Assembly (NCBI GenBank): GCA_023231475.1
Contig: JALJEE010002051.1
Span: 24,604-88,603, forward strand
Length of the DNA stretch: 64,000 nucleotides
Direction: 5' to 3'
From: Seison nebaliae
Taxonomy: Eukaryota > Rotifera > Pararotatoria > Seisonacea > Seisonidae
Position numbers and translations under genes: made by a program. How positions within the stretch are numbered: the stretch's first letter is position 1; each line of letters begins with the position of its first letter. This document shows positions 36,721 to 47,670 of this stretch, in pieces. The notes beneath the pieces were generated by a model. The model was not told the DNA's origin and did no database searches. It saw nothing but the letters and a program-made list of their open reading frames with translations.

Positions 36721-39700
36721 ATGAATTCTTTATCGATGGCACAGAATACTCTGGAGAAAAAGATAAAAGATCATCTCTTTGATTTTGTTCAGTTTCTCAA
36801 TTCCAAAAATTTGGAAGAAATCGAAGAGAAGAATGAAACGATGGAGAATTATCTTTTGAGTCTGTTAGAGAACGAGGAGAAGAATGAAAAGTTATTGATC
36901 TTTTTCATCAATCTCCTTCTTATTTCCCGATGAAGGATTCCACTTTTGAATTTGTTGAAAGAGGAGATCGATAGAAAGTTAACAGAAGTTATCGAACGTC
37001 AATCTAATGTGCTTCATCTCTCCATCAATGCTATGATAACGGAAGAGGGAATGAAGAATACAATCAAATCATTAAAATCTCTAGCTATGTTAATTCTCTT
37101 TTTCTCAGACTTTTTCTTTCATTTATTCTTCTTCGTTTCAGTTACAAAGATTTAGTAAAAGAGATTACTCTGAGTCTTGAAGAGAATATTGAACAGATCG
37201 AATGGAATAGTGAGAATAAGGAGCAGAAGACGAATCAAGAGATTGATCAATATCATTGTAATCAGACAAGTATTGCTTGGACCACATCAACTCAAGATGT
37301 AGATAGTCATAATGAATGTCCGATGAATAATCCAATTCCATGTCTCATCGATTCATTCGGAAAGATTGGTGAACGATTAGATGTGAGTCTACCAAAGAAT
37401 GTTCGATTAAATGCGCTCAATTCTCTATTACATGCATTACCAGCCGATCTCATTATTAGTGATAATTGGAAGTCAATCGAGAATTTATTGTTAGAGTGTT
37501 TACTAGATAAAGATTTGGATATACAACAAAAATCACTTCAATTACATTCTCGTTTACTTGTTCAATCACCTCATCAATTGACAATGTTAGTTTATAATAA
37601 TTTGTGTCGTCACATCGTTGGAATGTTCGTGAAAAAGAAATCGCTTCAAATTTCACTCAAGACGATCGATAAGGAGATAATGTTGGAAGAAGATCATTAT
37701 CAATTACTTCAACGATTCAATATTGTTAAGAATTTCTTGTGCGAAGTCACCAGTTATTGGTTGAGAGCACCCGAATGTTTCGGTGAGTCAGTCATCGATT
37801 CCACTTTCGAAATGTTCGAAATCGTTGAGGACAAATGTGAGAATCCACAACTATTCTTCCTATATCTGTCGTTGATTGATATCAACGGGATTTGGATTAC
37901 GAAATTAATGTACTCACATTTCGGACGTCAATTAATTTGTCGAATAACGGAAAAATTTCCAGCAATTCTCAAATTTCCTATTCATTTCCTCAAATCCATC
38001 AAATCAATAAAACTCGATTTTCGACAACCAACCACGACTTATCAGTTGTTCGATGTTGTCTATTGTGGAATTTTTCATTCAGTAAATTTTTTGACTAAAT
38101 TCCTCCTTTTCGGAAATACGAGAAACCTACTCAACAAATTGTATTCGGACGACATTTGTCACAGCATCATTCAACTTCTTCTTCATTTTCTATTCCGTTC
38201 TAATTCTCATCATTTCATCAATGTGAAATATTCGATTAGTTTTCTCATAAATAATCGATTGGAGGAATTGGGTGAAATGCAACCGGAATTATTTGATGAA
38301 CAATCCACTTTTAATGTTATATTTCAACCCATCACTCATGTGTTGGAAAGGAAGGAATTCGAATTGTCGAAACTTCTTCAAATCTCCAACATCATAAATT
38401 GTTTGTTGAAGACGAATAAAGGATTATTCATACTCGCCAATCAATCATCAGTCGTAATAAAATTAATTGATTTTCTCGATTATCTTATCGATCATTCGTC
38501 GGACATCCAACAACAACAACCATTCCATCCTTCTCAAATTGATATTCTGCTAAATTCTTATTTTAAAATTCTCTATCACATTCTCAAATATAAGAAATTC
38601 TCTTCATTCGAAACGATCCTACAAAAAATTGTGAGAAATCATTTCGATTGTGAGAACGGTTCGATGATGAGGAGAATAAATGAAGAATTAGATGAAAATG
38701 AAACGATTGGAAATTATTCGAAAGAGACTTCTCTCCTTCATAAATTGAATGAGGAATATAAATTCAATAATTATTCGACTATCGTCATTTATTATGAAAT
38801 GTTAAAAGAAACAGATCAACACATTGTCAGGTTACTTGAAGAATTATTTGACAATTTCAAAAAAAAAGAAAATTTCATCAATCATTTATCGTTGATAGCT
38901 GAGTGTCCGAAAGGAATCCGATTTCTCCAACAAAATAATCTCACTCGAATTTGCCTCGAATATTTGTGCAAGAAATTGAATTCGCCTCAATTGGAATACG
39001 AGAATTGTCTAGCTCGTTATCGTATCTACTATCAGATATCATCATTGATTAGTGGGAAAGATGGAATTAATTTATTAGATGAATTCCAACCATTAAATTT
39101 GGTGATGGATAAATTAATTGACGATCATCTCTCAGAGAAGGATGATGTCGAATTAGATGATCATTTTATGAGAATCATAATTTCTAACGAACTTAATCTC
39201 ACCACCTCCAAATCATATATTCAATTACTGCAAATATTCTCGTCGTTCACATCTATCATTAACATCTATCTCAATTCGTCAACATCTCAATCGTCTTACG
39301 AAACCATTCATCGATTCTTCCATAATTATCTCGTCAATTCTGATAATTATTCCAATTGTGAACTATTGATCACTCTCAATCTACTCTCATATATCATCAA
39401 CGATTTAGATATACAAATTCTATTTCGAATTACTTATCGTTTTATTGAGCTATTAAGGAATCAATTGACCGTCCACAAACAATTTAATGCAGTTCCATTT
39501 GATGAGCTGAGTATTCTACGACAATATATCATCGCCAAATGTGAATCGTCTGGTGGTTGTAAAGAACGTAAACTACCACTCAAATTCATCGAGAATGAAG
39601 AAGAAATTAATGGAATGAACTATATTTCCATCGATAATATCACAACATCCATTATCGATGAACATTATCGAGAGAGTTGTTGGGAGGAACGATGGAAATT

Positions 39701-40533
39701 GATTAATCTTATCGGAAAGGAATCGATCAAATTAAAAGAATTCTCAAAACATCAATATAAATTCGATAATCCAATTTTTAAGGAATCAGTAAAAGTTGTT
39801 GAGAATTATTATAATGAATTGCATGATGAATCCAAATTCAATATCGACCAATTCTCTCTCATTTATGGTAATTCTCAACAATTGATCAATTGTCAAGATT
39901 TGAATGAATTCGACTGGTTTGTCAGTTTACTATTTATCATTCTCGAAGGTGATGAAAGTCAAATATGGAAATGTCTCAATTTAATGAATCGAGAATCTTA
40001 TCGAAGTTTATGGTATAAGAATTGTCATAGTAATTCGGATACTTTCTACCAATCAACCATCTCTCATCACATCATTCTACTCCTCCAAATTGAACTTCCA
40101 CAAATTTATTCGGTTTTCCTCCTCAGTGGTCTCTCGCCGATTCATGTTAACTAATTTTACTAAATTCATTTGTCTAATCCTTTCTTTACTAAATATAGAC
40201 CATTAATTGTTGGTTGAAGCAATCGTTCTGGAATTATTTCAATTTGAAAACGATTATTCAACTTCTCCATCTGTCATTGGAAAGATCAGTCACATATCAA
40301 ATATATATCTGTCTAGCCATCTTCAAACATTTGGAACATCAAATCATTCAACATCACACGCAAAAAACATTACACAATTTTCTGATAGTTCGATTAAATT
40401 TCTTTCGATCTTTCTCTAATTATTACAACTTTACCAGGAGTCACCTATACGTTTATTTGAAATTGAGAATTATCGGGAATTCATTGACACTCTCCATCAC
40501 AAACACACCGATGACATTCTGAGCGATACTTGA
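36721..40533 (+). CDS. TBC1D32: TBC1D32 / broad-minded ciliary protein
   Basis: Five exons (36721-36890, 36936-37088, 37142-40145, 40199-40387, 40438-40533) total 3612 nt, 1203 residues, close to the about 1257 of human TBC1D32. Introns of 45-53 nt begin GTTATT, GTTAAT, GTTAAC and GTTCGA. The body is helical and repeat-like, matching the broad-minded family: LPKNVRLNALNSLLHALPADL, a YWLRAPECF segment, and the divergent C-terminal TBC-like domain with QSFWNYFNLKTI, YQIYICLAIFKHLEHQIIQH and final NYREFIDTLH. In vertebrates the protein works with CDK20 and FAM149B in ciliogenesis and Hedgehog signalling. The TBC part lacks the usual Rab-GAP Arg and Gln fingers, as in the family. A ciliary role fits with DRC2 in the same window. 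Identification comes mainly from the C-terminal match. Confidence 0.75.
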
Positions 40534-41382
40534 GAGAATTTTTTTCAAATAATAAATTATTTCTCTAAATAAATCTCTCACATATACGTATCCTTATCTG
40601 TGTCATTTTTATGATGGCAGCGTAAACGACCTATTCGTTGGATTTGTCTGTTTAAAATGAATCTCTCAAAGTACTTACACGCAGAATTCTAACAAACCGA
40701 ACTAACAATTTGTAAGTTGGATGACATCATTCACATCTTAACCATATGCAACGGATATTTCAAATTAACTCGATACTTAACTCGATTAAATTTATGGTTG
40801 AGAAGAATACGAAATCGGAAAAAAAAAACAGAAAAACGATATAAACTGTTCATAGTTTCTCGAATCGTATTAATCTAAACGTGAATTTCCTTACGGAACG
40901 AATATACTCCCAATATACCATATTCAACCAGAAGATTAGGAAGTTTATGAATAACCATTATTTATTGACGGTATTTTATCATTGTTTATGTTGTTGAATT
41001 ATTGAAATGTGAAACTAACTGAACTAAATAAGAAATTTTTTTTCAGTTGTATCGTTTCTTCATTGAAATTGTTGATTATGTTCCATTTCTATTATTCTTA
41101 TCGTTGGTTGTTAAATAATTTACAAATCGTTATTCGATTCTCTTACAATTTATTTGGAATTCATTTGATTAGAAATCGGAAAAGCATTTTTTACGGAATT
41201 AAAATTAGTTTCCCAAAAGCACGATAATTTTATGATATCGATAGTTATGATTAGAATGTGTAATAGCTGAGGATAAGAAAGTTAATTTCGGAAAACTCAT
41301 CTAAACATATATAGACCACTAACTGAAATAATCTACTAATAGGTGTAATAATAATAATATAATAACAGATTCATGTAAAAGG
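40534..41382. other. Intergenic region
   Basis: About 850 bp, AT-rich, with no supported gene. Confidence 0.5.
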
Positions 41383-41466
41383 ATGATCAGCGGAGACAAA
41401 ACCTTCAAACGCTTACAACAGGCGTATATGCTGGCCGAAAAGGGAGAACCAATAACAATGGTATGA
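41383..41466 (+). other. Possible small exon or microprotein
   Basis: A 27-codon frame (MISGDKTFKRLQQAYMLAEK...) in a locally GC-richer patch ends directly before a strong donor, GTATGA. A pyrimidine-rich acceptor near 41529 opens another frame that could follow. It might be the first exon of a small gene, but the chain is too short to be sure. Confidence 0.25.
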
Positions 41467-41634
41467 AGGAAGCCTTATACTAAGGATGTATATCTGTAGA
41501 TAAAAAAAGGGACTTTATAAACTTTCCAGATTTGTTTTAAATTTAATAAATATTTTATATTCCAATGTTCGGGACGAACCTTTTCAAAAAGAGGGATGTG
41601 TCGTAGTTGAGAATAAGAAAGTAAATTAAAGAAG

Positions 41635-43315
41635 CTAGTGGAATAAATGTGCAGAGAAATAAGTGTCGGTTAAAGGATTATAATAGCTGGCGCTCGACAC
41701 CTTTGAGAGGCGTGGATGTTCTCTTTTTTTCTTCGTTTGGAAAATTTTAAATTTATTTTTCACCGATGTCCATCTGTTCTGGGGGACTCCCCGTACATCT
41801 TTCTTTTCTGAAAATTTAACATTGTATAAATTGATTGTTCGATGATGATGTTGATGAAAGACCAACTTGATTTTAGACATAAATAAATGATTAAACATAT
41901 AGTTACCACAATTGTGATAACAGTGAGTAAAATGAAAAGGAGATTGGAGAGAGCGTTAAAGCCAAATCGATTATAAATGTTATACACTGCCGGTCCCATG
42001 ACTGATGATGCGAAGGATGGAATTATATTGATTTAAATTAAATAACGAATCAATGATAATTTAAACCGCTAACCATTGGAAAAGACTTGTACGTCACTCT
42101 CGAGTATTATTTGGAATTCCATCTTAAACTCATTTTCTGGGAATGAAATATTCCCGGGTTTGCCTATTTGTTGATTGCCCATTTTGCGTATATGTTTTGA
42201 TTTCGTCTCAAAAAAAAATGTATAATCAACTGCTTTTATTCCATTGTTGCCAACTTGCTGTCTCAACAGTTTCACCACTAAAGTCATCTTCTGCTTTCCA
42301 AACATTCTTTCGAATGTTCTTTTGATCGCCTTCGTTATCTGACGGAAGGAATGTGAAAATGCTTGTGAAAATGCTTGTGAAAAGAAAGAAACCAATTTTT
42401 TCGTGTCCAAATTAGCGTCAGCACGATATTGGACCAAACATTTTTGTTGCATTTGAAAATATTCAGTGTATTTGTAAAATTCGAAATTTTTTAAATTTTC
42501 CAAAATCGTATCCTGCAATCTTTGATAGTCTTCAAATGGAAGAAAAAATCTGAAACTTTTTCTTCATCGGAATCCGTCATCTTCTTGTCAGTTAATGTAT
42601 TTCGATACATAGTCAAACTACTTTCCTTTGATATTATAGCAAATAAGTAAGACATCATCTATTTCAAATTGAACTCGAGTTGTCGTGTCGTATAAGAGTC
42701 GTTGTGTTATTTGCGTCGATGTACCTTCATATCCATTACAATAAATGTTCAAATCACAATAACGATTCCTCTTATTTAACGACTGATATATCGATTCTAT
42801 TAATGTGTTGTAAATTCCTATTCATCTATAACAATTACTACTGCAGTGAATGGAGACGAACTTCTCAAATTGCGACCGTATAACAAATCTGTAAACCGAA
42901 TTCCACTTCTCTTAGGAGGAAGAGTTTCAGTCAAGTTCAAACAAGGTGTATTGATTTGAGGTCTCTAAATTGGAAAGTTTTATTTCTAATAAGGTATCTA
43001 AAAGAAAACTTTGACAATTGAATATCTTATGGCTGTTTCCATGGGACTGGTGGGATCAAACCTCTCTCGATTCAAATGGAAATTAAATCTATAAATATCA
43101 TTCTTAGTCAGCCGATGAGAGAGAGAAAAGAAGGACATATATGGACATGATGAATTAATCAAATGTTCATCGTTAAGTTGTTGAGGTATACAGAGCAAAT
43201 CATTCGTCAGAAGTATGTTCAGTTTTATTAGTATTTGTTCTCCATCAATCATTCGATATTTCCACCATATGAACCAGAGTTGAGCCATCAACCTTATCAT
43301 AATGGATATGTGCAC
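41635..43315 (-). CDS. Single-pass membrane protein, unknown family
   Basis: A chain of about seven small exons read by phase. The N-terminal part (43315-42990, MAQLWFIWWKY...) contains Cys residues and an extracellular-looking sequence. Exons at about 42940-42840 (PQINTPCLNLTETLPPKRSG), 42810-42610 (YCDLNIYCNGYEGTSTQITQRL) and 42570-42069 (FFLPFEDYQRLQDTILENLK...) lead to one strong transmembrane segment near 41990-41915 (NALSNLLFILLTVITIV). A basic cytoplasmic tail of about 70 residues follows, ending at 41635 (SYYNPLTDTYFSAHLFH). The sequence FSQAFSQAFSHSF comes from a 12-bp tandem duplication (about 42355-42380). The layout is that of a type I receptor or adhesion protein. I do not recognise it, and the 5' end is uncertain. 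Confidence 0.5.
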
Positions 43316-44892
43316 TGGAAATTAATTGTCAGCGACTATTCTACTTTGGAATTAATTCGAACTTTCAATTGACCATAATCCAAAGAAAACTGAACTGAAA
43401 TTAAAAAATTTTCAAATTAGTCTACCAAAAAAAATACAAAAATTCTTCATTTGCTACATCTTAAATTCACAAGTCTGTTAACCTCGGAATTCCTTTTAGA
43501 AAATCGTCGGCTACAATGTCTGAAAATAATCCATTCGTCAATTCCATCCTTCATTTTCATATGTCGAGTGGGAAATTTAGATGTAAAAATCCTATTGAAT
43601 ATGTTTGAACGTTTCTTTGTTTGTCATTCTGTTAAAGATGATAATCATTTACAACTTTCCAGTAGTAAGTTACTACCAGTAACATTTTAACGAGTCGGTT
43701 AATCGAATGTAATTGGGATTTGATCTAGCTTTTGAAAGTTCTTTAATTCCATTTGAAAGTTTCTTTCATTGAAAATAATTCATGAAAAGATTGAAAAAAA
43801 GTGAAATTTAAGTTTAATGATATCAAACTAATATTTATAATGTCATTATAAAATAGATTTCATTACATATTTTATGATTGTGAGACAATTCAAACGAAAG
43901 CGGTTTATTTTGAATATAAAAACAATTAAACTAAAATTTTACGGTTACATTAAGACACTCCACATTAGTACGTCCTATTGTTTTATTTGTAGGTATTTTT
44001 CACAGTAGAAAACTATTCGAATATTGAAAACACAGAGAGTTGAAAACTTTTCGATCATGATTTGTTTGACTTCAACAATATTCGGTTTCAGGTTACAGTT
44101 CTGTCTATTCTTGAGATGACTTCGTCTTATATCGAAAATTCCAACATCCGAATTTCCTGGTGAAGTCCACGAGAATGTTCCTTAACAAAGTCGTTGAGTC
44201 TCCAAGTTTCGACTTTGTAAGGAACTAGATTACCTCATCTGACTGAGAAAAATAAATTAGAAAATTATTAAATTTAGTGAAAATGATGGAGAAAAAGAAT
44301 TGAATGACAAACGCTCGAAAAGGAAAGAGAAACATTTCAAAATTTTCCTTACAAATTAGTTTTTTTTGAAGATTTAATTAAATTGTGATGAAAAAAACTT
44401 CGAGTTAAATAGACGGAAATTTTCCAACGTTTACTTAGCCTGAAAGATGACGTGTCAAAAAGACAATGGAAGAGATGTCAATGACGTGTCGGCATTTCCA
44501 TTATTCTTATTTTTTCCGGTTCCAATCGAATTTATTTGTAATTTGTTTAATTATAAATATCTCGTTAAGATAATCCAAACTCCATTTATCGAAATTTAAG
44601 CTTCCAAATTCTGTTTCAATTTCGGATCTTATTCCTTCTTTCCCACTCATATTCAATCAATCATCTGACGATAAAAATCGTGAGAAAGTTTCGGAGAATA
44701 ATCTCTTCTAAATGGAATAAGTTCAAATAACTCAAATATTTTACGATAATACTTTAGTAAATATAAAATATAAAGGCAATTTTTGTGATTATTTATTAGA
44801 TTATGGATGATTATGAAGCAGGAAATGATAAGTGAAATATATACCGGAATAGTAAAGAATAAATATTGTTGAAAGAGAAATTAATAAAATTT
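43316..44892. other. Intergenic region
   Basis: About 1.6 kb. A short plus-strand frame beginning ATG at about 43518 (MSENNPFVNSILHFHMSSGK) could be a tiny gene but has no support beyond its start. The rest is AT-rich with nothing recognised. Confidence 0.45.
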
Positions 44893-46524
44893 TCATTGAT
44901 CGATGAGAATTATTTGTCGAATTAAAACTGATGATGCCGTCAAATCTGTTGTATCATCATTAACATAAGGAGCAGTGTGTTCTAAACCGAGAATGAACGT
45001 GCGTTTTTTTTTATTATCTTTCTTCTCTTCTTTTTCTTCTTTATTTGTCCATTTCAATGAGAGGAAATATTCTTTATTGGAAATTGATGATTTGTAATGT
45101 TTCCCCAATAATTTCATATTCTTATCATAATTATCGGGATTGTGAACATTGGATAAAATAGAATGATGAGATGACATTTCGATGAATTGAGAATCAGGAG
45201 AATTGGCATCGATTGATTTCTCTAAATCGAAATTCGAAATATATTCCCGTTGTGGATTCTTTGACATAATTTCTTTCAAGTCAATTCCTTCATTCTTCTC
45301 TTCGTCATTATGAACGACGATTCCTGGCATCAATTCGGATTTGATACTTTGTTTGGGAACGAACAATTTCCATTTCAATTGATTCTTCACCGAACTGAAG
45401 AGTCGCAAATGAATCGATTGATCCTCTTCATTCACTTTCACCAATCTGATGTTTGGAACGAAAAATCTTCCACACAAATGAATTTTGAATCGAAATGTTT
45501 GATTAACGAACTCGTATTTGATGACTTGATGTAAACAATTTGAACAACGTTTATTCAACTTATTCATTAAGGGACGTTGAATTGGCGCCACATCTTTTAA
45601 TCCACAATTCGCTGTAATTTGTTCAAAATTCTCTTTATCTTCAGCGGATGTGAGTGATAATTGAGTTTTGGATGTGTCACCAATTCCATCGTCTAATGAA
45701 TCAACTTCATCTAAACCGATTGATTGTGACGATATTTCATCCCACATATCTGCCTTCTTTTCTTTCACTTCCAATTTCTCCAATTTCAATAATGATTCGG
45801 AATCAAACGTTTGAATTTTGTCTAAAGGGATTTTGGGAATACTTTTTTTCGAATGGAAATTTCGAGAAGAACCGTCGATACTCGGTGGTAATTGTAACGT
45901 TTTCAATTGAAGATATCTATATCGTTCTAACGATTCTTTCTTCGCATCTGATTTCGTTACATTCTGCAAATAATCATGGATTTGTTTAATACGTTCCTGA
46001 TATGGATTTGCAGGAATTCTGATGATATTCGTCCGATCAATCGTCTCGTTGAAATCATTCGAATTTCTAGATGACCAATTACAATATTGACATGCCATAT
46101 AATAACATTTCTTCTTCTCGTCACTTCCTTCACTCACGGGAACTTGAATCGCTTTCGTTATAAGAGAGGAAGAAATACATTTGGGACAATTAAAACATTT
46201 GCCACATGTCAATCGATCGGAATTATCAGTTTTAGATGAAGCATTAATATCATCATCTCCTGATAACATATTCCCATAAGATAAATATTGTTCGGAATGA
46301 TTTTTAAAACAAGATGAACAATATGATAATGCTGCATCGATATCGACACATTGTGTACAACACATCCGTGTACAATGCTTACAATAATACATCAACGACA
46401 AATTACACAATTCTCCACAATTACACACATATCTCACATTATTGGATAAATGATAATTCCACATTGGACTATTCACTTCGTTCTCCATTCTCAAAAAATT
46501 TTCAAGAATTTTAAAATAAATCAA
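44893..46524 (-). CDS. DCTN4: Dynactin subunit 4 (p62)
   Basis: A single-exon frame of 543 residues; the true start may be the second Met (MENEVNSPMW, about 46488). The N-terminus is Cys-rich, as in DCTN4: a first zinc-binding cluster (CNCGELC...YYCKHCTRMCC...YCSSC), then GKCFNCPKC, then YYMACQYCNWSSR, a signature of the family. The central region is charged. RCSNCLHQVIKYEF followed by FRFKIHL matches the conserved RCRKCEHNLSKPEF...IKFKIQL block. The C-terminus contains beta-rich segments. DCTN4 sits at the pointed end of the dynactin Arp1 filament with Arp11, p25 and p27 and helps recruit dynein cargo. Length is close to the usual ~460 residues, with an expanded acidic and Ser/Asn-rich middle. 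Confidence 0.88.
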   Translation of the reverse strand: MIYFKILENFLRMENEVNSPMWNYHLSNNVRYVCNCGELCNLSLMYYCKHCTRMCCTQCVDIDAALSYCSSCFKNHSEQYLSYGNMLSGDDDINASSKTDNSDRLTCGKCFNCPKCISSSLITKAIQVPVSEGSDEKKKCYYMACQYCNWSSRNSNDFNETIDRTNIIRIPANPYQERIKQIHDYLQNVTKSDAKKESLERYRYLQLKTLQLPPSIDGSSRNFHSKKSIPKIPLDKIQTFDSESLLKLEKLEVKEKKADMWDEISSQSIGLDEVDSLDDGIGDTSKTQLSLTSAEDKENFEQITANCGLKDVAPIQRPLMNKLNKRCSNCLHQVIKYEFVNQTFRFKIHLCGRFFVPNIRLVKVNEEDQSIHLRLFSSVKNQLKWKLFVPKQSIKSELMPGIVVHNDEEKNEGIDLKEIMSKNPQREYISNFDLEKSIDANSPDSQFIEMSSHHSILSNVHNPDNYDKNMKLLGKHYKSSISNKEYFLSLKWTNKEEKEEKKDNKKKRTFILGLEHTAPYVNDDTTDLTASSVLIRQIILIDQ

Positions 46525-47670
46525 TGTTTTTGTAGTCCTTTACTACGTTGATCTAACAAGATATAAAGATAAGATATGGAAGTATCATTTATTGTTTTAA
46601 AACCAAATCAATAAAAAGCAGAATATGTAAATTAAATATTAGTTATTGACAAATATGAGTAAGGCAATTACGATTTGCGATTGTTACAGATATACATTAA
46701 ATCAGAAGTTACCTCTGGAAATTATCTTATTAGTAATATTAATAAGTTAATCTTTCATTTCAACTTTCCATTATTCCAGTAGTTAATTATTAATTTATTT
46801 TACAAATATTTTTGGAAGAGATATTCCACCTAAGACGTCATGAAAAAATTTGAATTTATGGCCATTTATATGAATTTGATGTTGAGAGGAAAATAATCGA
46901 TGAATAAATTTTGTTTGGGGTTGAGACTGAACAGTTTCATTTTATTTCGTTTATTATCACGGAAATCAAATAAATAAGCAAAGAACTTAAATAAATACAA
47001 ATATGAAGGAAACGATGATGATGGTGGATCACCGTTTCTTATATTATTAAATTAATTAATTAGAAATAATCGTGACATTTGGATGAGGTGAAATGAATGA
47101 GGGGAGAAAACTTTGATAAATACTCGTAGCGGTTCACAGTGGATGGTGGTCAGACCATCGACTCAATATTATTTTGTGTCAAATAAAATAATTCGATTAG
47201 TTGGAATATCGACAAGAACGAAGAGACAGAGAGAGAGAGAGAGAGAAAGAGAGTGTGTGTGTATAGAGAGAGAGAGAGAGAGAGAGAGAAAGGAGAAATA
47301 TAATTATAAATAAGAAAACTTCTGTAATTGTTTTGAGTGTAACAACTCCTATTGTGCAATATGGTTTTTTTCATCATCATATTAATGATCATAATACAAA
47401 TAAATCGATATTAATCTTTTTTACAAGAGAATAATAATAATAATAATAATATTGATGACAGATAATTTTGGAAATTTTACTGACTAATATATAAAAAGGA
47501 AGGAAATCTTTTATAGAATGGTCGTGGTAAGATTAGAGTGTGTAGTAAGATGTCTTCGAAATTAGAGGAAGAGTGTGACAGATAAATAAATAAGGTAGGA
47601 GGAGCTATCTGATAATATATACAATGAGTGCTTAATATGTGCATGAAAAGAATGAGAAGAGTGTGGGAGT
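46525..47670. other. Intergenic region with GA microsatellite
   Basis: About 1.1 kb, AT-rich. It includes the GA repeat at 47224-47295 and an AAT repeat near 47430-47455. No gene is supported. Confidence 0.6.
47224..47295. repeat. GA microsatellite
   Basis: (GA)n interrupted by a short GT block in the middle. It lies downstream of the DCTN4 promoter and upstream of the KDM6-like 3' end. Confidence 0.9.

Noticed and set aside
36557-36742. Possible FG-repeat exon for NUP62
   Set aside because: The translation is Phe-rich because of T runs but has no FG spacing, and it overlaps the TBC1D32 start.
47113-47392. Frames with RERERE and LSLSLS runs
   Set aside because: Translation of the GA microsatellite in both directions.
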